A stretch of DNA of 64,000 bases from Anoplolepis gracilipes (GCF_047496725.1 NC_132970.1:20920001-20984000); one strand, 5' to 3'. Shown: positions 36,682 to 50,200, counted from the stretch's first letter. Program-made: numbers and translations. Notes: generated by a model not told the origin, from the sequence alone.

Positions 36682-39600
36682 ATGGCCTGGTTGAGCTTGT
36701 TCACCTTGACGATCCTGATTTGTGGCAACATGATCAACGCGTACTTCATACACAAACAAGAATTCCCGCGACAGCTGACTTATTGGCAACTTCGACGGGA
36801 ACTGATGATGACTGAAAAGCGATATTTCCTGGGTGGCAATTTGAAGCTCAATTTCATCGAATCCATTGCGAATCAGGTTCTGATGTCAATCAAAAGCCGA
36901 GAAATCCAAGATGGTTTGATCTTTTTAATTTCACAATAATAATTAGTTAAACGCGTCCGCACATTATCTGCAATTATTTAAATAAAGAGATCAGTTTTTT
37001 TAGATTTTCACTTAAATGAAGTAATGATAAATATCAATTTCTGGTGCAATTTCTTTTGTTGTATGACAAGTTTTTGAGCGTTGTTTAAAAATGAATTTTT
37101 GTGACAAAAAGATTCAGAATTTTTTTTTACATTCAATGTAATTAATTATCGGATCATTCACTTTTGTTTAATTTTTTCACGAAATAAATCTTAAAATTAA
37201 CTGTTTTACTTCTATTTTTTCTTTTTCTCTATTTAAATACCACTATATTAAAATATAAATATAAAAACCGTATATCATCTATTGTTCTGATTGAAAGATG
37301 CGATGTCTCGACGCTAAATGTACATAAAAATAATGACAGATTGTCATGAAAAATTGTGCAGTGAAAAATAAAGCGCAAAGATAAATAATAAATATATAAA
37401 TATATAGAGATTAATATATAAAGATTAATATATTGAAATGATAAAATGATAAAAACTGATAAAAAGCATGAAGACAATTCATCATACCTTAAACTGCTAT
37501 TATCGATTTAATCTTTAAAATTAATTTTATCAGGAAACGTTTAGATTTTTTTCGTAAGCAATTTTTTTATAAATAATATTTTCAACGTTGTATTACCAAT
37601 AATCACACATAAAACCATGAATTTATGATGCAAAATATCAATAAATATTCGTCTTGATGACAAAAGTATCATGATTTATCAACGTACATATTAACGACAT
37701 TCAATATTAAACATACTACAAACATATATATTATTAAAATATATTACAAACATAAACAAATATTAAAATGCTTCTCGATGTATATGATTTTGCTGAAGCA
37801 TATAATTTCACATTTCTATTTTTATATTCATAATTATTTTTATCTTTATAATTCATAATTTCGACTTTTATATTCATAATTTTCTACTTTTATATTTCAT
37901 AAACAAACAACTATCAATAGCGAATAAGAACCATACGCAGATGTAATGTAAATTTCTTAGAAATTAATTTTTTCCGCGAAAATTGAAACGTGCACAGGGT
38001 ACATATTTTACTTGGTGCATTTACCAAGAAATAGATTCTCATTTTTGAAAAACTTATACCCCCCTCTTTACCCTTCCTAAAGAGATAGTAGGCGAGAAAA
38101 ATAACGGAGCTAACTTCCTGATAAAATTAGTTTTAAAGATAATAGTTTAAGCTATTATGAAATGTTTTTATGCTTCTTATCAGTTTTTAACATTTCAATA
38201 TATTAATCTTTATTTTTCACTGCACAATTTTTTACGACAATCTGTCATTATTTTTATGTATTTAGCGTCGAGACATTGTCGCATCTTTTAATCAGAACAA
38301 TAGATAATATACAGTTTTTAATATAATGGTATTTATATTTCATAATTACGTTTTTAATATTTCAGTAGTGCTACATTAAATATAGTCAAAGATTTAACTT
38401 TTAAAGTCTGCTATCTTTTATAGAATATATACGTTTTTCTAGCGTTAAATAATGCAATTAATAATAAATACATCTTTAATATTAAAGATTTTTAATGATG
38501 AAAATATTCTTATCATTAAAAAATAAAGAGAAAGAAAAAAATAAAATGTCATAAAAACATATACGTATGTAAAATATATACTTACATATAAGGAAAAAGA
38601 AAAAGTCGACAGCAGGATGTACACCATTAATATTAACTGATAACGGAATATGTAGGCAATATTTGATTAATGGATTCAGCTTTATGATCTTGTCTTTGAT
38701 ATATGTCAAGATCAATATTAAGTATTGTCCAAAAGCGTTGCTTGTTTATTAAAAAAGATAAATATTGACATCAACAAACCCAGCCTCAATGACCTTGACC
38801 TTGACAATGTCAAGTGCATATGTTGTCAAGATCAAGATCAAGGTCATGAGACTGGGTCTGGTGATATCAATTATAATTCCTTTTTAATAAACAATCAAAG
38901 AACGTGCAAGTGGGTGTTACTTGACATATGTTGTCGAGCTCATGGCTCTAAGTAACATCCAGAAGGTTTCAGCCGTCGCTATACATAAATCTCTGCCCAT
39001 GCATCCCTATTTTGAAAAAAAAAATTAACCAATCCATTTCCAAGGGAAATGAATTTTTATTTTTCTTCAATTCTACAAATGGATTAGGTTAATATTTTGG
39101 TAATGAAGTTGCAGGCGGAGACCTAGCGTCTGATTTATTACATGCAAAAAACTAAATCTGTTAAGAATAAGTTCTATTAAATATACATAGTATCCGATAA
39201 TTACCTATACGTATAATTCGTGAAAATTATTTTATTTTTAACTTTTTAATAAACAGCGAATGACGCTTAAAATCTTTTGGATATTCAGGATTACGACCTT
39301 GACAGACAAAAACAAGGTCACTGAAGCTGGGTCCGTTAATGTCAATTTACTGAAATCTTTTGTATTTTGCAGGATTTATCAATAATAATTTTCTACCATC
39401 GCGCAACTTTTTGGAGGTGATATTGGAAATCGAGAAATCCGGAGTATTCAAGATTCTACGTGAAATGCCTAAGGGCGCCGTTCTTCATGTTCACCAGTCC
39501 GGCATAGGCTCGATCGATTATAAGCTCAACAATGTGACCTATCGCGAGAATCTGTACGTGTGTGATCAAAACAACAGTTTAAAACTTATGTTTTTCAATA

Positions 39601-41286
39601 AGCCTGATGAAACGTGCGATTGGCAATTGCTGAGCGAGGTACGACGGGATCAACGACAGGCCGACGCGATCAATGACAGAATCAGAAGGTCGTTGACCAT
39701 GATCACGGAAAATCCGAGAAGCGCTTACAGCACCGTCGATAAGGCATGGGAAAAGTTTGATAGCATTTTCAAGTTTATGAAGTCCTGGCTGTCCTACCGA
39801 CCTGTCTTCGAAGATGTTTATTACTACGTACTACAAGAGTTTTATGAGGATAATGTAATGTATGTGGAGATACGAACGACACTATCGTCAATTTACGATT
39901 TTGACAGGGTCTACGGATCGCTGGAAATGGCGGGGATTATCAAGAATGTCACCGATCGGTAAAAAAGCTTTCAGTTTGTTTAAACTATCTTATTTTTATA
40001 ACTCAGATAAATAAATTTTTATAACATAATTAGATAGTTTTAATTATCTAATATTTAATGACATTAGCTTACCACTTTCTGTTGGTATTTTTATTAGAGG
40101 TATTACTAATATTTCATATTTTTCAAAACTGATGGTTTAAAAGATGAAGTCTGATACGAGAAAAGAATATTTTGCTTTTTAATTTATTTCAATAATTTAT
40201 TTATTTATTTTATCACTATAATGAAAAGTATTGTAAGCAAAGAGATGTGATCAAATAAATGTATGATAGGTTCATACGAGACCATCCTGATTTCCTTGGA
40301 GTTAAGCTTATATATGCGCCGAGACGATCCATCAATGAAACAAAATTAGAGGAATATCTGAAAAAGTTGGTGCAACTGACGGAACACTATCCGAATTTTG
40401 TAGTTGGTTTTGACTTGGTTGGCCAGGAGGATAAAGGAGAACCTCTTGTGAAATTCGCCGACAAATTAAACTTCGTTAATAAGAATATTAAATTTTTCTT
40501 CCATGCTGGAGAGACCAATTGGAACGGAGAGTCGACTGATTTAAATCTTTTTGATGCTTTGTTACTCAACACCAAACGTATCGGCCACGGGTGAGTTAGC
40601 GTAAATAAAATTAATTTAGAAAATTTAATATAGAAACATTAATTAATTAAAGAATTAAAGACAAAAATTGGGTTTTTTTTACGATATTTTTACTTCATTA
40701 TTTAAAATTATTTAGCTTATCTTTTAAATTTTTATTTTTAAATTATTTTGTTTTAAAATTTTTATTTTTAAAAAATTCTCAATGAAGTAGATTGCAATAT
40801 CGAAATACAGTTTACCTAAAATAATAATTGTTCGCAATCTATAATTGATATAATTCATTGACACATCGGCATTCATAACATTTCTTCAGATATGCATTAA
40901 CGAAACATCCACTTTTATGGAAATATGTGCAAGAATTGGGAGTCGCGGTAGAGATTTGTCCCATCTCGAACCAAGTTCTCAGTCTCGTAGAAGACATGCG
41001 GAATCATCCCGCGACCGCGATGTTCGCGTTAGCCTCGCCCGTCGTGATTTCCAGCGACGATCCCGGCCTTTGGGGCGTTAAAGGACTCAGTTACGATTTT
41101 TACGAAGCCTTCATGGGTCTTATGAGCACCCATTCGGATCTCAGAAGTCTCAAGCAACTAGCGATAAACTCGCTGATCTATAGCAGCATGAACGATGAAG
41201 AAAAGAGTGCTGCGTTAAACAAATGGCAGGCCAAATGGGATGCCTTCGTAAACAAGCTGGCTTATTCATTTCATCATAATAGATAA
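36682..41286 (+). CDS. adenosine deaminase-related growth factor (ADGF/ADA2/CECR1 family)
   Basis: Four exons: 36682-36913, 39373-39958, 40270-40590, 40890-41286. Phases agree; 1536 nt, 511 aa, the usual length. An N-terminal hydrophobic signal peptide (WLSLFTLTILICG) implies secretion. The ADGF N-terminal domain is followed by the deaminase barrel. Metal and catalytic residues are all present: His116/His118 in HVHQSG, His351 and Glu354 in FFHAGETNW, His379 in RIGHGYAL, Asp436/437 in SSDDPGLWG. A Cys pair (YVCDQ, ETCDW) fits the receptor-binding-like insert. Predicted role: extracellular conversion of adenosine to inosine, which in flies limits adenosine signalling and affects growth and immunity. 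The ATG was chosen because it opens the signal peptide. Intron 1 (2.5 kb) holds two inverted repeats. Exon 3 starts at a weak acceptor, GATAG, that restores perfect phase. Confidence 0.95.
37236..38345. repeat. long inverted repeat in ADGF intron 1
   Basis: The arms 37236-37472 and 38168-38345 are inverted copies sharing AAATACCA(C/T)TATATTAAAA, CTATTGTTCTGATT, GTCTCGACGCTAAAT, AAAATAATGACAGATTGTC and AAATTGTGCAGTGAAAAATA. The left arm has an extra ~45 bp of TAAATA-type sequence. The ~690-bp spacer is AT-rich and non-coding. Confidence 0.8.
38693..38936. repeat. imperfect palindrome in ADGF intron 1
   Basis: ATATGTCAAG, TTGTTTATTAAAAAAG, CCCAG-CTCAATGACCTTGA and TTGACAA on the left are mirrored by TTGTCAAG, TCAAGGTCATGAGACTGGG, CCTTTTTAATAAACAA and CTTGACATAT on the right. 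A related piece (CCTTGACAGAC...AAGGTCACTGAAGCTGGGTC) lies at about 39297-39335. A plus-strand open frame across it is an artefact of the repeat. Confidence 0.7.
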
Positions 41287-41858
41287 TGATAATAGATGGC
41301 AAAGATTATTTCGATGGCAGATATTATTTTAGATGGCAATGATTAGATTCTTTTTTTGCATCCCCTCAATACAAATAGGGTGTATACAAACAAGGATATA
41401 TCTCTGAAAGAATAACAGAACGATGCTATTGAATATAACTCAAAAATATTATTAAATTATTCGTACATAATACTTTTATTTTATGAATGTTTTATAATAT
41501 TTTTGTAATGTTTTTTTAATGTTTTAACTTTCTCAATATAATAATTAAAACTGCATTTTATTCTAAAAAGTTAAATTTAAAAATTGCATAGAATTTTCTT
41601 GTATTTTTATATGTATTACATTTTATATGAATCTTTTTATTACTTCACCACATATTTGTTAATTACACATTATTAGCGATAAGCATGAAAATATTTCTAA
41701 TGCGCGTTCATTTTTAATTATGCTCATTAAAGAAACTTATTCATGTGAAGGAAGTTTCTTTAGAAAAATATTACGTTATGTGTTACGTTTTATACAATGA
41801 GATAAAAATTACATAAAAAATAAATTTTATTTTTCACTATACACGAAGCAACGATTTA
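41287..41858. other. spacer between convergent ADGF and OR gene A
   Basis: AT-rich 3' flanks of both genes; nothing else is seen. Confidence 0.5.
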
Positions 41859-43019
41859 TCAATTCGACGCCTGCTGTAAGAGATTGTAAGCTGAGTAAGA
41901 AGTTCTGCAGATCTGAAATTTTACCATTATTATTATGACCATTGTTCCCATTATAAGAAATCATCTATCTATGTTAATCTGTGCAATTAACTTCTTATAA
42001 TTACTGCGATAACAATATACTATACATATTTGTATTGTATATTTGTATACTATAAATATGGATTCACGACACGCAATATATGTAAATTTATGTTTCCTAC
42101 TCATTAACTTACCCAAGTAAAAGTGTTTAGTGATAATGCAAACATTCCGTGATAGGACAATATTATTCCTTTTTGACTGTTTATCATGATAAAGATTAGC
42201 AATCTGCGTTCTTGCGGCGTCACTTTAGTCCAATCGCTGGAATAAATAGCGGTTGCGATACTTTTACTCTGAGAAAAAAAAATTTAAATAAAATCTGTCA
42301 ATTTATAATTTATATTTATACTAGTTACTCGTTCTCTTTCTTTATATTAACAATAAGATATTAATTCTACAAGCACGCACTTTTCAGACAATTATCACAA
42401 TAGAATTTTTCAAATTTTCTATTTCTCTAATAAAAGTTAATAGGCTCTCAATTCAGAAATAAATTAATACAATAAAAGGGCTTTAAAAGCCGAACGCAAG
42501 ATGTAGGAGCGTAAATAAAAACAATATTTAAAGGCAAAGAATTCAAAATTCAGACGTTTTGGTTCTTCTTTGGATCATCCTCAGTGATACAAAAATAATA
42601 AATAAACAATGATCAATTACAATTGCTTGATTACATTTGATAAAATGAGTCTCCTAGCGGCCTACTACTATGCAGTTTAAAATGTAGAAGTGCATACTCA
42701 AATGCATCGTCATAATGGTAAGATTAAAAAATATAAAGAAGGAAATCCATCACAAACACAAGTAATCTTCTTTTATTGTATTAATTTATTTCTGTTTCTA
42801 TTTTTATTTCTATTTCATTTAAATACAGGATATAATTAAAAAACTGTTCAACTATGGAAAAATAATCACTCCACAGACTTTTATACAATATGCTAAACTG
42901 CTAGAATAACTATGTTGATTTGATGACAGATAAAATCAAGGCTATTTATAATTGGGTAGAATGTGAGTGTATATGCTTGTCATTTTAAGGATGTGTGTAT
43001 CAGTGTATAATGCAACCTG

Positions 43020-43086
<67 letters not shown>

Positions 43087-46000
43087 GGTGTCCGGTAATG
43101 ATCGCCTCATCTCTCTAGGGCAGATAGAGCAGGTCAAACTGAACATAAAAGTCTTCTATCATTTTGCGATTTTCGCAATAATTATTAAAATATTAATTAA
43201 AAACGCTCAGCATATGCTGAGTGTTATATACGGCGCGCGCCCACACATTGAGCGTTTTTAATTAATATTTTAATCATTATTGCGCAAATCGCAAAATTGT
43301 AGAGGACTTTTATGTTCAGTTTGACCTGCTCTATCTGCCCTAGAGAGGTGAGGCAGTCATTACCGGACATCCTGTATATATATTTTACCAATGTGCTTGA
43401 TACATAGAAAATGAGAACATATTATATAAACATATTATATAGGTTCAGAGGTATTCAAATGAGAAAGGTGCAGACGCTTGTTTCATTAATGGGTTAAAAG
43501 TAAAAATAAAAATTACATATTTAATGACTGGTCTTATGAATTGTTAATGACTGCTGAGAATTAGACAGTGTCTAAAATAACTCTATAAGTATTTCCGCAC
43601 TTATAATCACATGACTTGTGCTTTCATACTCTATATGTGAGGAAGTGTCTCCCCAAAGTTTGATCATATCTTTTAATTACACTTTGTATATATACTTTTT
43701 ATTATCCGTTTACATAATTTAATTTACCTTCAATTGAAGCTCGTTTCCGTACCAGCAATAATAAAATATTTGAAGCAATATACCGTTCAGATACAAAAAC
43801 ATAGAAAGAAACTCCAAACTGAGCAACTTTGTCTGTAAGAAATAAATGTATATCACATCAGTAACACTATAAATAAAATGTTTTATTCTCTCATACCTTG
43901 GATATTAGAAAAATGCTGGTGCATACAATAACTAGACTGAAAAAGAAAAATATCATGATTGACCATATGAATAATTCTTGTATTTTTTTTACCACGATCT
44001 TAACGAGCAAATGATGTTTGACGCATTCTTCGATCGAGACCTTCGTCTCTGAGCTTTTTCCGAAAGAAATGTTTTTCAAATTGTCTGTTAATCTATGACA
44101 CATCAACTCGATCTGTGCGCAGGTGTGAATTGTGAAGCCATAGACAAGACTGTCGAAGGAAACGTTGAGTATTATCCCATAAAACAGCGTTAAAAATTGC
44201 TGCAGATATGTCGCTAGGTATATAAGTAGATTCGACACAGAATACGGAACGTATGACTTCAACGGCAGCACACGCTCGTTTTTCGTGAGTAGTCCTAGAC
44301 CTGGCGTAATCATGAGACCCATCCCAGTGGCAAGTGATATCATCATGAACGACACAATGCTCCACTTAGCTATAATGAATACCGAAGAAGAAATAAATTC
44401 AAATCATTCAATTTATTTACACATTGTGTGAATAAATTGAATGATTTTGGCTAGTCAGGTCGTTTTAATTAACCCGTTGCATATAATATTTGTTATAAAT
44501 AATATATGATCACATAATGTGTGAATAAATTGAATGATTTTGGCTAGTCAGGTCGTTTTAATTAACCCGTTGTTTATAATTAAATACTAGCGACTTTAAT
44601 CTCTAACTTATATAAATATTATATGATTAAATCTATATAATGTCAAATATGATGAAATTGATTTAGATAAAAATACTGTTAAACTTTATTTAATATCAGG
44701 TAAGATGTTCTATCTGATTATGTATATGTATGTATGAAAATGGATCTAGCCAAGTATGATTATATATTATAGTATGTATTATATTTTTTCTCCTATATAA
44801 TTACATATAAGTCCATTTTTTCTTCGATAGTTAAATTAATTTCTAAAAATTGTTTTTACATAATGTTTAGTATTCATTTTCTTACGGTATATAAAATATT
44901 ATTTGTGTCCAAAAATTATTCGATCGAAATTTATCATGTAAACAACCGGCAAATTTAATTATATTTTTTAATACTAATATCCACAAATATTTATCTTTAA
45001 TTTTAATTTGTATGTTTATTCACTTATATTAAAATGCAATAAAAGTATAATTTCTTTTTCATAATTATAAATTAAATTATAAATTATTTATTATATCAAA
45101 AATTATATATAAAAATTATATAAAAATTATATTAAAAAAATCTCCCAATCGATGCACCTTGATGTTGATGACAGAACTGTGATTTGGAAACTTTTTCCTA
45201 AATGAAAAACTAATAATACGTAGTGAGCATATTTGAATGTATATTAGTGTGATTAGTCGGTTTTCAATGTTTCGCGAATAATGAGTAGTGTCTTCGTGTC
45301 ATATTTTGCTTCGATAAACCGATTCGGTTTAAATTGATTAAAATTTAATTGTTCAAGCAGGATAAGATAGTCTTAGTTCCATCTTGTTTCTTGTCTCATG
45401 CACTGTATAGTGTCACTGTATCATGTCTACAAATGCAGATCGATATCAATCGGTCTCTTCTTTCATTACATTTTAAAGGCATTTATGTACTCTGAGACAA
45501 GAGTTGACGAAAACAATTTGCGTTGATCTCCTCTATTGATTTCGTATTCTTCTTTAATCGATTTTTAGTGTCGCGAATAATTAATCTTTGCCTAATATAT
45601 CGATTTTGCTCCGATAAACGTTCAATTGTTCGATAATATCAAAGTAAATTTTTATTTTTTTAAATCAAATTACGTAATGAAAATTGCTTTCAGTAAAAAA
45701 GTTAATAAGCATCACGGAAAAGAAATAAACAATAAACTTCGAGACTTTTGATATATTTAGTTATCTATTATTATTAGTTATATATTATTATAGATATTTT
45801 AGTAAGCTTTTTTTAAAAGTGAATTCTGTTTTGAATTTGGTTGCAAATTTTAGATCGTCTAAAAAGATCTTAATATTATACGATATTTCATCATACATAA
45901 ATTATTCGAATACCTCTGCGACTATGTTCTTCCATTATTAGTTTTTCCGTGGAGTCTCTTGGTTGGCACATTTTTATGCGCAGACAATCTAGCAATTCGA

Positions 46001-46412
46001 ACACTTTATTTTCTCGTAGCAGAAAATTTGCATATTTTACACTCAGCGTCAAGAAAGTTAATCCCAAGAAGAGCCCTTCTGTCAATTCGTAAATGTGATC
46101 CCGCGTTCGAATCACTTCTACTGCATCAAGTATTGTAAATTCATATATCAAGAAAACTATCGTGTACCTGCGAGTATTATAATCTTAAATAATCAATCAA
46201 TAAGTTGACAAGAGAAAAAGAATTCAAAGAAATTGTAAAAAATAATACACTTTGTAATATTTTGTTATAGTTGATTTTAATGTATTTCACGTGTATCTTT
46301 ATATATACTTGTAACAAAAACGCAAAAATCCAATACACATATTGTTGTCCTCTCGTTCTTTCCATGCGCCGCAAAACTGTAGAGCTTTGAAATTTACCGG
46401 TAAAATGTCCAT
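41859..46412 (-). CDS. odorant receptor A (insect 7tm_6 family), intact
   Basis: Six exons on the minus strand: 46309-46412, 45914-46167, 43897-44369, 43728-43832, 42113-42268, 41859-41912; 1146 nt, 381 aa, phases consistent. It starts MDILPVNFKALQFCGAW, typical of a hymenopteran OR lineage. Exon 2 holds YEFTILDAVEVI and CQPRDSTEKL. Exon 3 holds LPLKSYVPYSVS, NVSFDSLVYGFTIH and EECVKHH. Exon 4 ends YYCWYGNELQLK. Exon 5 has SQKG and SLNTFTW. Exon 6 has TSYSAYNLLQQASN. Insect ORs are seven-pass ligand-gated channel subunits with an inverted topology that pair with Orco in sensory neurons; the ligand cannot be read from sequence. Introns 2 (1.5 kb) and 4 (1.5 kb) are enlarged by repeats. It is the most divergent of the three left-hand receptors. 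Confidence 0.93.
42551..42585 (-). repeat. hammerhead-like Penelope end motif in OR-A intron
   Basis: The minus strand reads CTGAGGATGATCCAAAGAAG, then AACCAAAACGTC. It is a solo fragment in intron 4 of OR-A. The nearby GCAAGATGTAGGAGCGTAAATA resembles the flank of the copy at 49853. Confidence 0.55.
43020..43082. repeat. (TA)n microsatellite
   Basis: About 30 TA units directly abut the hairpin element that follows; the element seems to have inserted into or beside a TA run. Confidence 0.9.
43084..43374. mobile_element. 291-bp hairpin element (CAGGGTGTCCGGTAATGATCG)
   Basis: CAGGGTGTCCGGTAATGATCG and a mirrored CATTACCGGACATCCTG bound it, with TA at both ends. It has the same length and blocks as the nested element at 9375-9665. 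It lies in intron 4 of OR-A. Confidence 0.88.
44399..44572. repeat. duplicated 60-bp unit with a hairpin, in OR-A intron 2
   Basis: CACAT-(A)TGTGTGAATAAATTG through TTTTAATTAACCCGTTG occurs at 44420-44479 and again at 44511-44572. Just before it, CAAATCATTCAATTTATT mirrors AATAAATTGAATGATTTTG, giving a short hairpin. Confidence 0.85.
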
Positions 46413-47215
46413 ACTTTCGTATTATTGTTGTGTAATTGTCAGAGCTTTAATCTTGTCCTGTTTCAATCGTGAAATTTCTTTTGTCTTTTAATAATGCATC
46501 AGTTTATTCCGAGTTAAATGATAAATTTTCCTCCAAGAAATTTGTGTCATCATTACGAGTTGCATTAGTAATAAGGTGTATACAACATTATAGTGTGTAC
46601 GTTAAACTTTAATGTGGTCGAGTATCTTAGCATCAGCAGTCTTTTCCCAACATAGTATTCGTTTCACCTATCGGAGAAAAAAGAATTCGTTTTCACATAC
46701 ACAACATATTTTATTTAGACATGAGACAATCGCAAAATATCTCGCAGGAAATATTTGTTAAAAAGAATTTTTATTCAACATAATATTAAGTTTCCACAGA
46801 AAAAAATATATATTAAACTTAATACTAAATAGAAAATATGTGCCTCTAGATTTATGCGACATGAATGAGAAACTATGTTGGAAGTGTATAAAGGTAAGAA
46901 GTTTTATAACCGCTGGTTAGAAATAGAATTTTTCAAGACAATTTCATTATATTAACAAAAATTTAAAAATTTAATTCTAAACTATTAGTAAATTTAGTGT
47001 AAAAAGAGGTTTTATGAAACTAGACTTTTGATAGTGAATATTTAAGGTTTTATTAACAAGCAACAAATCATTATTCGTAAAAATTTACTATATAATTAAT
47101 AATAACTTATATAAATTTTTTCAGAAAATATTATATGTCTTCTACGTCTTATATAAATATAGAACTACGTTGTAATGAAAAGAAATTTTATTTCAATTAA
47201 CGATATATTTGTTAA
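46413..47215. other. spacer between OR-A and OR-B
   Basis: Upstream of OR-A and downstream of OR-B. The part from about 46740 is similar to about 54730-54920 downstream of OR-C (shared TTTGTTAAAAAGAATTT and AACATAATATT), so the OR unit was duplicated with its 3' flank. Confidence 0.55.
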
Positions 47216-50200
47216 TTAATTCGATGCTTGTTGCAAGAGATTAAAGGCTGAGTAAGATGTTTTACAAATCTAAAAAAAAAGTAATATTAATAATGTTATA
47301 TTTGTAAATGTTAATATTTCTTCTTTTATGTATATACTAGCTTAAACATTTAGACAATTGCAGTAATAATGAAAAGTTTAAAATACTTTTTTTAATTAAA
47401 AATACATACAATCTGTGAATGTAAACTTTGTGATATAAATGCGTATATTTATTTCTAATTGTAAGTTTACTTACCCAGGTAAAAGTGTCCAGAGATAATG
47501 CAAACATTCTGTTATTGGAAAATGTCAATCCTTTCTGACTATTTATCATAATAAGTATCAACGATCTACGTTCATGTGACGTAGTCAATGTCCAATTGCT
47601 AAAATAAATACTATTTGCAATATTTTTGCTCTGTAAAAAAGTTGTTATACATTGTTATTTATATAATTAGATCTAATATTTTCTTATAGAACAATATTAG
47701 TATTTTGCAATTTGAGACTCAGAAATTTTATTGAAATATTATATAATTGTTTACTTTCAATTCAAGCTCGTTCCCAAACCAGCAGTAAAAAAATATCTGC
47801 AGCATCATACTGCTAAAATATAGTACCAAAGAAAGAAATTCCATACTAAAAAGTTTTGTCTGCAAAATTAATTTAATTTTTTAATTAAGATAATGCGAAA
47901 CAGATGCATAGATAAATTTATTTTATTTGTCCAAAGTTTTAGCTAATAGCAATTATGCAATAAATATTGGGTTGTTCAAAAAGTCATTGCGTTTTTCTCC
48001 GATAAATGGCTTTAATTGTATTTGTACTTAGTTGTATTATTATTATATTTATGAGCCAATGCGCGTTTAATAGCTGACACTTTTAACTTTCATAAAAAAA
48101 GTGCGCGAATCAATAAACATTTATTCTTTCTATAGCGTTTTGAAAATGGAGAGTCAACACGAGCATTTTCGCCAAGTTTTACTTTATTATTTTCGAAAAA
48201 GAAAAAACGTAGTGCAGGCTTGCGAAAAGTTGCTTAAAATTTATGGTGACAAAGTCCTAAAAGAACGCCAGTTTCAATATTGGTTTGCTGGTTTCCGTTC
48301 TAGTGAATACAGTGTGAAAGATGCATCTTGTTCAGGTCGGCCATTAAAGATTGATGATGAGAAAATAAAGGCATTAGTCGAAGTTAATAGACGTTTTACC
48401 ATTCGTGAGCTCGCTGAGATACTAAAAGTATTGATTGGAAGTGTTCACCTTCCGTATATTTAAAACAACTTGATTATGCACAATCATAGAGAAGTGGTCT
48501 TCCATCACGACAACGCTCGACCACACATACAGTTTGATGACTCGCGAAAAATTGTTGAAGCTTGATTGAGATGTGTTCCCTCAACCACCATACTCATCAG
48601 ATCTTGCACCATCAAACTACCATTTGTTCCGGTCATTGCAAAACTTCTTGAGTGGAAGAACGTTTCCTTCAGATGACGCAACCGAAAGGCACTTGGATCA
48701 ATTTTTGGATAATAAAGATAGGAAGTTTTTCGAGAATGGAATTATGAAGCTTATCAAAAGATGATAAAAGGTTATCGAATAAAAAGGGCAATACATCATT
48801 GATTAATATCAGTTCTTTGTATAAAATAAACGGTCTTGAAAATCACCGAAAAAAGACGCAATAACTTTTTGAACAACCCAATAGTTAATATATTTTTTAA
48901 TATAAAATTGTTATTATTAAAATAATATTAATTGCTTATAATATTAGAATATTAATATATTTCAGAAATACGAAGTTTATGTATATATTATTTTTTTATT
49001 TATTTATTGAAATATAAATGTTATAATTATATTTTAATAAAACAAAATTAATTTCTAGGCAAATTAAAATTATTTTTGTTTAGAAAGATAGATTGATATT
49101 TAATTACAGAATTAATTAAAATAAAAAACAGTTGACAAAAGAGCATATTGTCCCAACCTTTGATATCAGGAAAATACTGGTGCAGAGAATAATAAGACTA
49201 AAAAAAAAGAGGACCATGACTGTCCAAATAAATAGCGCTGCTGTTTTCTTCACAAAAGTATGCATGAGTATATGATGTCTGACGCATTCCTCAATCGACG
49301 CGGTTGCCTTCTTCTGGAAATTTGCCGAGGCCCTAATATTTTCTCTCAATCGGCGACAAATCAACTCAACCTGTCCGCAAGCGTGAATCGTGAATCCATA
49401 AACGAGAGAGTCGAATGAAACGTTGAGCATAACTGCATAAAACAGCGCTGCAGTTTGTTGTAAATAGGTCGCCACATATGGAAACATTTCCGAAACGGAA
49501 TAGGGAACGTACGATTTTGTGGGTAAGATCCATTTATCCTTGCCGAGGCTCAGAATTGGCACGACCACGAAACCAACAGTAGTAGCTTGCGACATGATTA
49601 AGAAGGTAAGAGCGCTCCATTTAGCTGCCATGAATATTTTAATTAATTTCATTAAAAGACTTGTTGATCAGAATTCGAACTATTATAATGAAAAGCGGTC
49701 AGTGCGTTAAAGTGAACTTTTCGAATTTTAATAACAATAATTACATTCAAATATTTAAAGGCTCTAATATATAACTATTCGTAGGTAATTTTTTATATAA
49801 TTAATCTATATAAACAATTTAATTATTATATTCGTAAGAGATTTGCGTTAGTTGAGAGCAAGATGTGGTAAATAAAGTACACAAATTTTCCCTTTTTGAT
49901 TTTTCTTTATTAATAACTTTGTAAGTTTCGACTTTTTGAACCATCATCAGAGAATGATATGTCACTGAGTGTTTTATTTACCCCATCTGGCTCTCAATTA
50001 ATCCAAACACTTATAAATGTAATAATTAAATTGTTTATATAGTTTAATTATGTAAAAAAAATTTTTTGAATCATATGTTACTTTTAATAATTATTTCAAT
50101 ACCTTTTCGACTATGAGTCTCTATTATCATCTTTTCCGTCGAATTCCTTGGTTGACACATTTTTACGCGCAGACAATCCAACAACTGTGACACATCCTTC

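Noticed and set aside
38725..38955. 76-codon open frame in ADGF intron 1
   Set aside because: Generated by the palindromic repeat; not a domain.
44093..44365. 90-codon open frame on the minus strand
   Set aside because: Alternative frame of OR-A exon 3.
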